Source: Lysobacter enzymogenes (GTDB taxonomy: Bacteria > Pseudomonadota > Gammaproteobacteria > Xanthomonadales > Xanthomonadaceae). From it: a stretch of 64,000 bases of DNA. The DNA is taken from assembly GCF_023617245.1 (NCBI RefSeq), contig NZ_CP067396.1:3844001-3908000 (forward strand). Reading direction: 5' to 3'. Below are positions 9,787 through 18,355 of the stretch, piece by piece. The translations under genes were made by a program, and so were the position numbers. The notes beneath the pieces are model-generated. The model worked only from the letters and a program-made list of their open reading frames with translations, was not told the origin of the DNA and did not search any database. The number at the start of each line of letters is the position of its first letter. The first letter of the stretch is position 1.

Positions 9787-10108
9787 GTTTATCAGCACTT
9801 TGTCAGCAAATCGACCAAGACGCGTCCGAGACGCTGCACGTTTGGTCGCATCTCGCCCGCCTTCGGCCGTCTTCGCCCCAAGGGCTCCCGCCGGATCTCG
9901 CGCTTCACTACGCAAACCTTGGCGGAGGTGCTACCGCTCCTGCAAAGGAGACGTAGAATCGACTCGGGGGGAACGCTTACGGCACACGGCCGGACTCACG
10001 CTGCTGCCGCAGCCTTGCAGTCGCTAGACCGTTTGGCCATCCCACCTGGTTCTTTCCTCGCAAATGTGCGTTCATTTGCGGGGCTATCAGTGCAGCGGTG
10101 AGTTTGAG
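9787..10108. other. non-coding left margin of the island
   Basis: About 320 bp between the tRNA terminator and the first island gene. It contains the arm-like repeat at 9792-9810 and presumably the promoter of the six-gene operon, but I see no convincing -35/-10 pair. Its base composition is intermediate between chromosome and island. Confidence 0.5.
9792..9810 (+). promoter_or_regulatory. candidate integrase arm-type binding site, left
   Basis: The pattern TCAGCA-NN-TTGTCAGCAAA occurs here, 50 bp inside attL, and again at 21808-21827 inside attR in the same orientation. Paired short direct repeats close to both ends of an integrated element are typical of tyrosine-integrase arm sites. Role inferred from position and repetition only. 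Confidence 0.5.
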
Positions 10109-11947
10109 ATGACCCAAGTCAAATCGGTTCGAGTAGCAGATCACAAAAAAATCGCCCTTCTTTCCTCAGCGCTGAAAAAGAGCGAGATAACCCTGCCACG
10201 GTTTGCGCCAGTCCTTGCTAACGACGAACTTATCGTCACAGGAAACACGAACCAAAAGATTTCATTAGCAGCGGCAGACTCAACCAAGGGTCTCATTCCG
10301 ATCGTGCCCACATTTGAAATGAGTGAGCAGATCTCGATCGGGAACAAGAACGTCACCATAACCTTCACAGAGATCGACAGCCCTGAGAAGTACTCCGCCT
10401 ACCAAATGCTCGAACGATTCCACTATCGTTCGAGCCCGCACTTGCTCGAACAGGACGAGGCTGGCGAGACCCTAGGGGGCGGCCGAAAGGCGGTGCTTCT
10501 CGTAAGTACCAATTTCGGAAAGAGGACGGAGTATCTGGGCTACATCGAGCTGGGAATGCCCTTGATGATGGTTGGACCAAGACACAGGGCCTTCGCGCGA
10601 CCATTCAAGCATACAACGCGAGATGTTCAATGGTCGGAATGGAACCAACATAGCCTTAAGCAATATCTCAACCTTATTGTTCGCATTTCACGCGTGGTTA
10701 CGCATCCGACCTTTCGTGGCATCGGTCTGGCAAAGCGGCTCGTACTGGCGGCCGAACAATTCGCAAGAGAGCGATGGCATGTCCAGCGTCGCCGCCCTCT
10801 GTTCATCGAAATTTCGGCGGAGATGCTCAACCACTTCGATTTCGTCTCTGGCGCAGGCTACACCTACTGCGGCAACTCAGATGGAAATCAGGCTCGCGTC
10901 GCCAAAGACATGCGCTCGATGCATAAGGGCCAAAAGATTACATCTGGAATCATGTCGCTCCAGAACAAGTACTACGCGGTTGTTTCCGAATTCGCTAGCT
11001 TGCAAGGAATCTCGATCGACGACGCTATTAGCGCAATCGAGGAAATCGCCTCTAGCAAATCGCCAGCAAAGCTCGTAGATGATCGCTCTTGGCTTTTGCT
11101 ACGCAAAATCTTCCGGGAACCGAGACCCTACTACGTAAAGGGTCTCGATGAAGATTCCGAGAAGTATGTCCGCGGAATTATTCCTCCTCGCTCAAGCTCT
11201 CTCGATGACTCCACGCAGTACTTCGACTCTCGAATTGAAATTGGTGAATTGCACGTCTCGGCAAGTATCGACTTGCCGACTTCGAGCAATGTGAAAGCAA
11301 TCAAGGATGCATTTGGGCTGGTTGGCAACACCGTAAAGCAGCGTCTGCTTCAAGTCTCGAGCTTCTCTGCGACAAGCGGGAATATTTTCCTGTTGACCGG
11401 GGCATCCGGAACTGGAAAGTCGATATTCCTTGACGTTTTGGGACTGAATGATCACCGTTTGCATCAAAATATTCGCGTAATGCATGAGCGCTTTTTGGTG
11501 CCCTCAACATCAAAGCTCGCAGTAATTCCACAAGAACAGGTGGTCATCGACTACTTCGCGGAGGAGTATGGGCTGTCCGCTTCAATTAAGGCGCTAGCCA
11601 CGGTCGGCCTCTCTGAGGCAATACCGATGGTCAAACCTTTCTGGATGTTGAGCAAAGGCCAAAAGTATCGCGCACTACTCGCCGACCTAATTCTCCAGAA
11701 GAAGCGCGTATGGCTGCTGGATGAATTTGGCGCAGACCTAGACCCCGTAACGGCAGGGGTAATCGCGGCGAAGCTTCGCTCTCTTGCAGACCGAATGGGC
11801 GTCATCATCTTTGTTGCCGCGGCGAATAACGGGCATTTCTTCAAGGCACTTCGGGCAACACGTGTAATTAATTTCGACCTTGGTTCAGAACCGAGGATTC
11901 TAAAGACCCAGGAGTATGCGGATGAGTTTTTCGAGAAAGTTGAGTGA
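10109..11947 (+). CDS. GNAT-domain / ABC-type ATPase fusion protein
   Basis: 612 aa from the ATG at 10109 (an in-frame ATG at 10064 is less likely). The N-terminal half contains a GNAT acetyltransferase-like core: a central beta-strand with VVTHPTFRGIGLAKRLVLAAE matches the acetyl-CoA-binding motif A (R/Q-x-x-G-x-G/A), at about residues 195-215. The C-terminal half is an ABC-type ATPase with Walker A GASGTGKS (about 430), signature-like LSKGQK (about 514) and Walker B VWLLDEFGAD (about 533). No membrane segments are seen, so this is not a transporter subunit. It is the first gene of the island operon and overlaps the HerA gene by 32 bp. GNAT-ABC fusions are rare; some GNAT proteins modify DNA bases (phage Mu Mom), but no substrate can be assigned here. 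Confidence 0.72.
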   Translation: MTQVKSVRVADHKKIALLSSALKKSEITLPRFAPVLANDELIVTGNTNQKISLAAADSTKGLIPIVPTFEMSEQISIGNKNVTITFTEIDSPEKYSAYQMLERFHYRSSPHLLEQDEAGETLGGGRKAVLLVSTNFGKRTEYLGYIELGMPLMMVGPRHRAFARPFKHTTRDVQWSEWNQHSLKQYLNLIVRISRVVTHPTFRGIGLAKRLVLAAEQFARERWHVQRRRPLFIEISAEMLNHFDFVSGAGYTYCGNSDGNQARVAKDMRSMHKGQKITSGIMSLQNKYYAVVSEFASLQGISIDDAISAIEEIASSKSPAKLVDDRSWLLLRKIFREPRPYYVKGLDEDSEKYVRGIIPPRSSSLDDSTQYFDSRIEIGELHVSASIDLPTSSNVKAIKDAFGLVGNTVKQRLLQVSSFSATSGNIFLLTGASGTGKSIFLDVLGLNDHRLHQNIRVMHERFLVPSTSKLAVIPQEQVVIDYFAEEYGLSASIKALATVGLSEAIPMVKPFWMLSKGQKYRALLADLILQKKRVWLLDEFGADLDPVTAGVIAAKLRSLADRMGVIIFVAAANNGHFFKALRATRVINFDLGSEPRILKTQEYADEFFEKVE

Positions 11948-13322
11948 CACATTCGGGCGCATTTTCGACTCCTCGCCATTTACGATTGAAGACCCGATCG
12001 TAAAGTTGGAATACGTGTCTCGAGGTAGCAATATCGTGGTTGGTCGAGGCCTCAAAGGTGAAGATCACAGCGAGCTTCTCTTCCTCGGAAAAGTGAGCGA
12101 GCAATGTAGCGCCGGAAAGTCCTATCTCAACTCGGACATCTACCTTGACACAACGTTTCCTCATGTCATCTACATCACGGGCACGCGAGGTAGCGGAAAG
12201 AGTTTCGACCTTGGTGTGATCATCGAGGGCATCAGCCCTCTCGCAAACTCTTCGACTATTCAGAACGAAGTTACGCCCATCACTTCGATTGTAATTGACA
12301 CCCAGAGTCAATTCTGGACACTTGGCTATGAGCCAAATGGCGATATACCTGAGAATGCCGCGCAACTTGAGCAGCTAAAGAAGTGGAATCTAAAACCGAA
12401 CAGGCTCGCGAAGCTGAAAGTATTTGTGCCACCCGGCACGGAGAAATTCTTGGGAACCGAGCAAGAGATCACCATTCGCCCGCGCGACGTCTTGCCCGAG
12501 GAGTGGTGTTCACTATTCGGGCTAGATCTGTACGGCCCGCAGGGGCACATCATTTCCGCTTCGATTGAGGCGTTCGAAGGCCAAGACTTTGGTATCAGCG
12601 ACCTAATCGCCTACGTTGAGAACGATTCAAACTGGCCAAATTCCTCGGAGTCGTCGCGACGAGCGCTACTTTACAAACTAGAGGATTATCGGCGGACAAG
12701 ACTGTTCGACGAGACCGGCAACGGTATCGAACAATTGCTGACGAAAGAACACTGCCACCTGTTGATGCTCCGGGATCTTCGCAATGAAGACAAGGCATTG
12801 ATCACGGCAATCATCGCAAGGCAACTCTTCTCTGTAATGGGGAAGATGCACAGCAAGAAGAAGGTCGCGACCTTCTTTAATAAGACGTATGACGGCCCCG
12901 ACCTACCAAGCAAGGTCTGGCTAATCATTGATGAGGCGCACGTAGTCGCCCCCTGCGACGCACCAAGCCCAGCTCGCACGGCCTTGATCGAGTACGTGAA
13001 GAGAGGTCGGGATGCTGGGCTTTCGCTCGTTCTGGCCACCCAGCAACCATCAGCGATCGATGATCGCATCCTCAGCCAGGTCAATCTGACAATTAATCAC
13101 CGCTTGACCTTCCAAGCTGATATCAACTCCGCGACCAACCGCATCCCCACCAAGCCCGTCCAACGGATGAAGGTCTCGGGGCAGAGCTACACTGATTTCG
13201 GCGACATGATCCGTCTACTGGGGCCGGGCAATTCCTTTCTGAGTGACCACGGAACCAGCCGTGCACTTATGGTTCAAATTAGACCGAGAGTCACGGCACA
13301 TGGTGGATATAGTCCAATCTAA
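11916..13322 (+). CDS. HerA/DUF87-type DNA-translocating ATPase
   Basis: 468 aa. Walker A is GTRGSGKS (89-96), Walker B VWLIIDEAH (about 331-339), and a sensor segment LSLVLATQQPSAIDDRILSQVN follows; this combination is characteristic of HerA/FtsK-superfamily hexameric DNA pumps. An N-terminal beta-barrel-like region precedes the ATPase, as in HerA. HerA proteins work with a nuclease partner (NurA, Sir2-like, DUF4297 and others) in end resection and several defence systems; here the PLD-type protein two genes downstream is the obvious nuclease. Overlaps both flanking genes, with an alternative start at 11922. Confidence 0.83.
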   Translation: MRMSFSRKLSDTFGRIFDSSPFTIEDPIVKLEYVSRGSNIVVGRGLKGEDHSELLFLGKVSEQCSAGKSYLNSDIYLDTTFPHVIYITGTRGSGKSFDLGVIIEGISPLANSSTIQNEVTPITSIVIDTQSQFWTLGYEPNGDIPENAAQLEQLKKWNLKPNRLAKLKVFVPPGTEKFLGTEQEITIRPRDVLPEEWCSLFGLDLYGPQGHIISASIEAFEGQDFGISDLIAYVENDSNWPNSSESSRRALLYKLEDYRRTRLFDETGNGIEQLLTKEHCHLLMLRDLRNEDKALITAIIARQLFSVMGKMHSKKKVATFFNKTYDGPDLPSKVWLIIDEAHVVAPCDAPSPARTALIEYVKRGRDAGLSLVLATQQPSAIDDRILSQVNLTINHRLTFQADINSATNRIPTKPVQRMKVSGQSYTDFGDMIRLLGPGNSFLSDHGTSRALMVQIRPRVTAHGGYSPI

Positions 13323-14493
13323 CGAAACAAAGCTTCTGATTCGTAAGATCGGCTACTCGGTCGGTCTCGAATCGACGCTTGCTCGCTATAAACAGCTGAT
13401 CGATCTCTACGTTGCCGAGAAACAGCTTTCAGACCCAAGCTGGCGAAACCTCGTCACGACCGGCTTCAGGCGAGAACTCCCTGCCCGCAAGCACTTTGAA
13501 AACCTGTTCTCCGTACTCGGAATGTTTACGGTGGACAATGGCCGTCCAGTTCCTCAGACAATTCTTGATGTTGGGGCACTACTCAAGAACTACTACTCCA
13601 ATGATCCCTTGGCGTTCGATCGAGCGATCCGGGCGGTTCTGCTCTACTCGATAACTTTGGCTGATGGAGAGCTGTTCGGCCTGTTGCTCTCGACAAGCTT
13701 TGACAAGTCAAAGTACGAGGAAGGGCTCGCTGAGTTCCGTCGATCGAAGCTGCGGATCTTCTACGAATCCTATAAGAACCAGTTCGATCGCGAAAAGTTG
13801 CACCAGATCATCGACTTCCAAGAGGTTGCAGCGGGAAGCGACGGCAAGGGTCATCAGGGCGCGCTTTCTGGCCCCTTCGCTCAAGCACGAAGGGTGACAA
13901 AAAGCAAAGATATCCAAGACTTTTCCGTATCCCTCTCCGCTGATTGGTTCAAGAAGGTCCCCGCGAGGCGCGAAGCCTGGGCCCAAGACTTGGGGCTTTT
14001 CGATGACGGCACTCACACAGAGTTTGGGCGCCGCTATCTCGAGGCTCTCCGCTCGTTTCTGCCTGCGGAAGATAGATCCAGCGCAATCGTTTTAATGCCT
14101 CTGGATACGGAAATGGAATCACGCCACGTCACGTGGGCGCTTGACGGGAAGTTCGTTGCGCCGCAAAGCATGCTCTTGCAAGCAATTAGCGCGACGTATC
14201 TACAAGCTGGCATAACCTCGACCTCGACCTCGGATTCGAGGAGTCTGGAAATTGAAAAGTTGGCTAGATGGGCACTAGATAATTACCAGAGGGCTGATAC
14301 GCGATTCCAAATGCTTCGACGAGAGCTTCCGTACGTCATGTTTTCACTGTTCGCACTTGGAATCTGCGTCGCGAGCGACATTCAAATGACTGACCTGAAG
14401 TCCGATCTCGAAGGCCTCGCGCGGGAGAAGCGAAACATCTTGCTTCGACCATCGAGAGTCAGTGTCTATGGAATTTCGTTCTCGGGACATTAA
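13300..14493 (+). CDS. unknown protein of the island operon
   Basis: 397 aa from the ATG at 13300, which overlaps the HerA gene by 23 bp; a longer frame starts at 13243. I recognise no family. It is predicted soluble and mainly helical, with charged segments (FDKSKYEEGLAEFRRSKLRIFYESYKNQF) and a central part (WFKKVPARREAWAQDLGLFDDGTHTEFGRRYLEAL) that could be a winged-helix-like domain. There is no P-loop, nuclease motif or signal peptide. Its fixed place between HerA and the RelE-PLD gene suggests a structural or specificity subunit. Confidence 0.75.
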   Translation: MVDIVQSNETKLLIRKIGYSVGLESTLARYKQLIDLYVAEKQLSDPSWRNLVTTGFRRELPARKHFENLFSVLGMFTVDNGRPVPQTILDVGALLKNYYSNDPLAFDRAIRAVLLYSITLADGELFGLLLSTSFDKSKYEEGLAEFRRSKLRIFYESYKNQFDREKLHQIIDFQEVAAGSDGKGHQGALSGPFAQARRVTKSKDIQDFSVSLSADWFKKVPARREAWAQDLGLFDDGTHTEFGRRYLEALRSFLPAEDRSSAIVLMPLDTEMESRHVTWALDGKFVAPQSMLLQAISATYLQAGITSTSTSDSRSLEIEKLARWALDNYQRADTRFQMLRRELPYVMFSLFALGICVASDIQMTDLKSDLEGLAREKRNILLRPSRVSVYGISFSGH

Positions 14494-14496
14494 GTA

Positions 14497-15381
14497 ATGA
14501 AATCGGTACTCCTGCATCGTCAATTCGTAAACGACCTACTAGGAAATGGCGACGCCCATTTCGCCAAGAAGATATTCGGCCACGTTTATGCAGAAGCAGA
14601 AGGGATCGCCAACAATAAAGATGATCATCGCTACCATGGAATTGACAATGCATGGATCCGCTATGCAAGCAGAGGTCGCACGGCGTATCGGATTATCTAC
14701 GTCGTAAGATCAGGCAGGCTTATCTTCTACCGATGCGGACAACACTCTGTGGAAGACAGCGTGGTCGATCCTCGCCTTGAGAGCGATGACCTCGTCGAAC
14801 TGGAAGTCATTGAGGACGAAGTTGAGAACATGACAAAGCCACTCAGCATTCTGTCCACGAATCGGCAGCCGTACATCTATAGCGCCCTGTTAGGCAGACG
14901 CCTCATACCGAACAAATCTGTCTACCTAGTGAGCCCATTTATAGATCCAACAATTCTTGCGCGCGGACATCGCCTAGGACAAACGCTCGATTCTATTAGG
15001 GGCGACGGATCCGAAGTCATAGTGATTACATGCGCGGACCAGGTCGCCCAGTTCGGCAATCTACATAAGGATCTAGCAGCTCGCGGCATTGAGCTCGTCT
15101 TCCTACCTAAGCTGCACTCAAAGATCTATCTTTTCCTTACCGACACCGATCGTCAGCACATAACCGCGGCAACGCCGAGTTTAGGCATAATCGGATCATC
15201 AAACCTAACTGCCATGGGAATACCGGCAACACCTGACGCCGGAAACCTTGAGACGAACTACTCAGTCGCATCGTCGTCTATCAAGGACCTTGAGAACGTC
15301 GTTATTGAGTTCTATTCTAGGGCAAGAGACTACCGAACCACCCTAGTAAACACCAACAATCGCAGAATTAGGACAAGGTGA
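14497..15381 (+). CDS. RelE/ParE-like domain fused to PLD-family nuclease
   Basis: 294 aa. Residues 1 to about 90 look like the RelE/ParE toxin fold: a helical start, then a strand-rich core AWIRYASRGRTAYRIIYVV followed by LIFYRCGQHSVEDS, matching the 'RIIY...G....R.G.H...Y' pattern. Residues from about 125 form one phospholipase-D unit: VYLVSPFIDP, the H207-S-K209 motif (KLHSKIYLF) and G233-S-S-N236 (IIGSSNLTAMG). The Asp of HxKx4D is not at its standard spacing. Single-HKD proteins act as dimeric nucleases (BfiI- or Nuc-like). It starts 3 bp after the previous gene and sits 6 bp before the AAA ATPase. I infer the effector nuclease of the operon. Confidence 0.75.
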   Translation: MKSVLLHRQFVNDLLGNGDAHFAKKIFGHVYAEAEGIANNKDDHRYHGIDNAWIRYASRGRTAYRIIYVVRSGRLIFYRCGQHSVEDSVVDPRLESDDLVELEVIEDEVENMTKPLSILSTNRQPYIYSALLGRRLIPNKSVYLVSPFIDPTILARGHRLGQTLDSIRGDGSEVIVITCADQVAQFGNLHKDLAARGIELVFLPKLHSKIYLFLTDTDRQHITAATPSLGIIGSSNLTAMGIPATPDAGNLETNYSVASSSIKDLENVVIEFYSRARDYRTTLVNTNNRRIRTR

Positions 15382-15387
15382 TCGATT

Positions 15388-16533
15388 ATGACTCCCGCAG
15401 ATTTCTATAACGCTTGCAATCTGACTGAGAATCCATTCACAGAGAACCCTGCAGTTGCATCGCACGAGAAGGCATCGGTTTGGGTAGGCTATGAGAAGGA
15501 ACAGGAGCGGCTGACACGCGTGCTTACGCAAGCACGATCCGACCAACTTGGAAGCACTCGCTTCTTCTTAATGTACGGCGGGTTCGGAACAGGCAAGTCA
15601 CACGCTTTGCTCTGGGCGCAGAATCTCATCATGCACCAACGGCGAGATGAGTTTAATGCTTGCGCCTATTTCATTCGCTCGCTTAAGACCCAAGGCGGAA
15701 AGTTCTCTTTCCATAGGGCATTCCAAGAGTTCGTTATCAACCAGTCGGACCTGCTTGCCGACCTGGAAATGTTCTCGCACTTCTTGGAGGACCGCATCAG
15801 CCTCTATAAGCGTGAGCACGGAATTCCCAGCCACGAAGATCCCAAGAAGGTAATTACCCAGATCTTTGGATCCCCTGAGCTGGTGAATCTTGCAGTCAAA
15901 CTGTACGAAGCCAACACTAAGAGCGAGTTGTCCGCAGCAATTCAAGTTAATGATGACTTCGACTCAGTACTTCGATTCACAAGCCTTGTAAAGCTCTTCA
16001 CGTTCAACATTCCTTCTCCGACGGTTCCGGACAATCGCTTCAAGCGGGCTGTCTATCTTTTCATCGACGAACTCGACGACCTTATGGGCGCAAGCTCGAA
16101 GGAAGGCAGGCTGGTAAACGATCATCTTCGCCATCTGTACGACAGCTGCCAAGGGTGCTTCGGACTTGGGATCGCGATTTCGGCAGAATTGAGCGAACTC
16201 TCCGCGTTCTTCATGGACTATGTATTGACGCGCATCGACCGAATGATAGCCATGTCGCTTCTGGACAAGAAGCAGGCAGTCGATTTCATAAAGGGAATGC
16301 TCGCAACCCGCCGAGTTGCCGTCTCGGATCCCTTCTATCCGTTTACTGAGGAAACAGTCGAGCACCTTGTCGATCAGATTGTCCAACTGACTCCCCGCAA
16401 GCTGGTCAAGGCTATGTACGAAACGATCGAACAGCTCCGCATCGGCGGCTACAAGCCAAGCCCGGACAACTTGGTTACGCTCCAAGTACTGGATGACTTC
16501 GACATTATGGAAGAAGTAATTGAGTGCCTTTAA
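15388..16533 (+). CDS. AAA (Orc1/Cdc6-like) P-loop ATPase
   Basis: 381 aa. The N-terminus NPFTENPAVASHEKASVWVGYEKEQERLTRVL is typical of AAA/Cdc6- or STAND-like ATPases that mark a start with a conserved 'xVGYxxExxxL'. Walker A is GGFGTGKS (64-71), Walker B VYLFIDELDDL (about 227-237), with a C-terminal region (YPFTEETVEHLVDQIVQLTPRKLVKAMYETIEQL) resembling the helical lid of Cdc6/TniB-like proteins. It is likely a DNA-bound or signal-sensing switch ATPase. Located 6 bp behind the RelE-PLD gene, so co-translated. Confidence 0.78.
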   Translation: MTPADFYNACNLTENPFTENPAVASHEKASVWVGYEKEQERLTRVLTQARSDQLGSTRFFLMYGGFGTGKSHALLWAQNLIMHQRRDEFNACAYFIRSLKTQGGKFSFHRAFQEFVINQSDLLADLEMFSHFLEDRISLYKREHGIPSHEDPKKVITQIFGSPELVNLAVKLYEANTKSELSAAIQVNDDFDSVLRFTSLVKLFTFNIPSPTVPDNRFKRAVYLFIDELDDLMGASSKEGRLVNDHLRHLYDSCQGCFGLGIAISAELSELSAFFMDYVLTRIDRMIAMSLLDKKQAVDFIKGMLATRRVAVSDPFYPFTEETVEHLVDQIVQLTPRKLVKAMYETIEQLRIGGYKPSPDNLVTLQVLDDFDIMEEVIECL

Positions 16534-16613
16534 TCGATTGAACTGTACGGACATGCAAATCTGAAGCTGCAATCATATTAGCGATAGCGAAGCCCAGGGG
16601 GAGGGAAATCGCG

Positions 16614-18143
16614 TTGCATTCCACAGTTCTAACAGGGCGATACAGCATCGCCCCGCTCACTTGGCTCATTCGCCACGACTTGCTTTGTGAATTCTCAAGC
16701 CACTTTTTTCAGTGGCTTGAGTCTCTCGGAGCGGCGTCACACGAGTTCGATATAGATGGGTATCTAGACGATCTCGATCCCGGATACGAGTCAATCGACA
16801 TTTGTGGCCGCAGCATAGACGTGGAGAAGCTTGCTGCCCACCTAACTCAATTGCACGCGTCGCTTCTTTCAGCCGAGAGCGACGTGGAGATCCTTGAACC
16901 CCTGTGGATTGCAGAGTCTCTAGGATCATGGTCTAAAAAAACTCAAGCCGTACTCACCACGGACTTGGGGGAGGTTTTTGTATCCAACTGGAAGTTTGAT
17001 CAAGCGATGCGCGCTGACTCTGCGCCCATGCTCGCGTTCGTCGCGCATCTTCGCGAACCCGTGCTGTCGCCCGACTCGTTAAGTTATGCCCAGCTGATCC
17101 AAGCAATTGACAAGACCCTCTCTGGGGTTACATCGATCGCCGAGGTTGTTGATCGATTGCGTCAACAAGGCATTCGAATTTCTCGCGCCCTGCTTACGTC
17201 CGTCATACGAAACGAATGCCGATACCTGCTGGTCTACACCGGCGGAGCGCTCTGCGCCAACAAGGCAGAAGACGCATTGAAGGCATGGCGTCTGGCTGCA
17301 GCGCTATTTGATACGAGCGAATACCTGAAGAGCACTGGCTTGGGGTTTGATGGCAAGTCCTTCTGGCAAACGTCCTATACAGTTGATTCATCTGGCATCA
17401 AGAAATTTTTCGACTTCCACCAACGAGGAATAGCGTGGGGTGAATTCGACTGGCTGGAGATATGCCTGAAGCTCAGTCATATACATTCAAATGAGAGCAG
17501 CCGCACGCAGGGAATTCCAACCGCAGTACATCGCTTTATTGTGGACTGGATTGTTGCGCACGGAAGGATTTGGAGAACCGCAGACTCAGAAAGAACACTT
17601 GGCCGCAGTTTCGAGTTCGATCCGGAGGATGTGTCTCCGGGACGGCTGATGGTCTACGGGAACTCAGAGGCTGGGCGGCACGGCAGCGGCTCTCTTGTTG
17701 TCAGAGAAATGGTGTCAAGGGGCAAACAGTTCCCTGGCTTGATCCACAGCTCAAGAATCGCCACGCCGTTCGAGGAAGTAACGATCTCGGTCAACGCTCG
17801 CGAGGTTGATTCAATTCTTCGCGCCCAATCGAGTTTCGCCACATATGGCCTGACCCATGTGGATGACCTAGCGGAGCACCTTTTGCGAATGCGGGGCCAT
17901 TCCGTTCTCCCGTATACGTTGAAGCTTTCTCGCTTAGCGTGCGCGTCGCTTCTTCCAGCCGTTGTTTATCAAGTCGGAAGAGGGCTATTAGTCGACCAAG
18001 CATTTGGCGATTCGCTGGTTGACGTTAGCACTATCGATCAAAGGCGAAGACGCATTATCGACCACTTTGCTTCGTTGGGCATTGGCAGACATCAGTTGCG
18101 TGAGAGCCTGTCTCAGCGAGTTGCCAACGCCCTTTTCGGCTGA
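16614..18143 (+). CDS. unknown protein, last gene of the island operon
   Basis: 509 aa starting with TTG at 16614, supported by a strong purine-rich Shine-Dalgarno (AGGGGGAGGG, about 16596-16605). I recognise no domain. It is probably soluble; the N-terminus is acidic (DIDGYLDDLDPGYESIDI), and a central stretch (SYAQLIQAIDKTLSGVTSIAEVVDRLRQQGIRISRALLTSVIRNE) could be a helix-turn-helix. It follows the AAA gene after 80 bp without a terminator and shares its composition, so it is probably part of the same system. Confidence 0.7.
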   Translation: MHSTVLTGRYSIAPLTWLIRHDLLCEFSSHFFQWLESLGAASHEFDIDGYLDDLDPGYESIDICGRSIDVEKLAAHLTQLHASLLSAESDVEILEPLWIAESLGSWSKKTQAVLTTDLGEVFVSNWKFDQAMRADSAPMLAFVAHLREPVLSPDSLSYAQLIQAIDKTLSGVTSIAEVVDRLRQQGIRISRALLTSVIRNECRYLLVYTGGALCANKAEDALKAWRLAAALFDTSEYLKSTGLGFDGKSFWQTSYTVDSSGIKKFFDFHQRGIAWGEFDWLEICLKLSHIHSNESSRTQGIPTAVHRFIVDWIVAHGRIWRTADSERTLGRSFEFDPEDVSPGRLMVYGNSEAGRHGSGSLVVREMVSRGKQFPGLIHSSRIATPFEEVTISVNAREVDSILRAQSSFATYGLTHVDDLAEHLLRMRGHSVLPYTLKLSRLACASLLPAVVYQVGRGLLVDQAFGDSLVDVSTIDQRRRRIIDHFASLGIGRHQLRESLSQRVANALFG

Positions 18144-18355
18144 GATGTCGCTACTTGGCCGTCAATTTGGTGTGCAGTGCTCGCTGTCTCTGCGCCACGT
18201 CTGAGGTAGATGAGATTTTTCATCTTCTCTAGCGCCATGCGTAAGTCAGAACACAGCGATTGCCTCGATTGCCCTTGGATCCGTCCAAGATGGGTTCATA
18301 CAAAATGCACGGAAATATTTGGAGCCCCCCCCTCTTTAGAGCCTTCTTGAAACTA
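18144..18355. other. intergenic region between convergent island modules
   Basis: About 210 bp. It contains a weak hairpin (AGATGA...TCATCT, about 18209-18227) without a clear T-tract, and a short C-run at about 18327-18333. No gene or convincing terminator is visible. Confidence 0.5.

Noticed and set aside
10109..18143. Dpd (7-deazaguanine) DNA-modification system
   Set aside because: A PLD protein and ATPases are shared features, but no TGT-like DpdA, DpdB or deazapurine-synthesis gene is present in the island.
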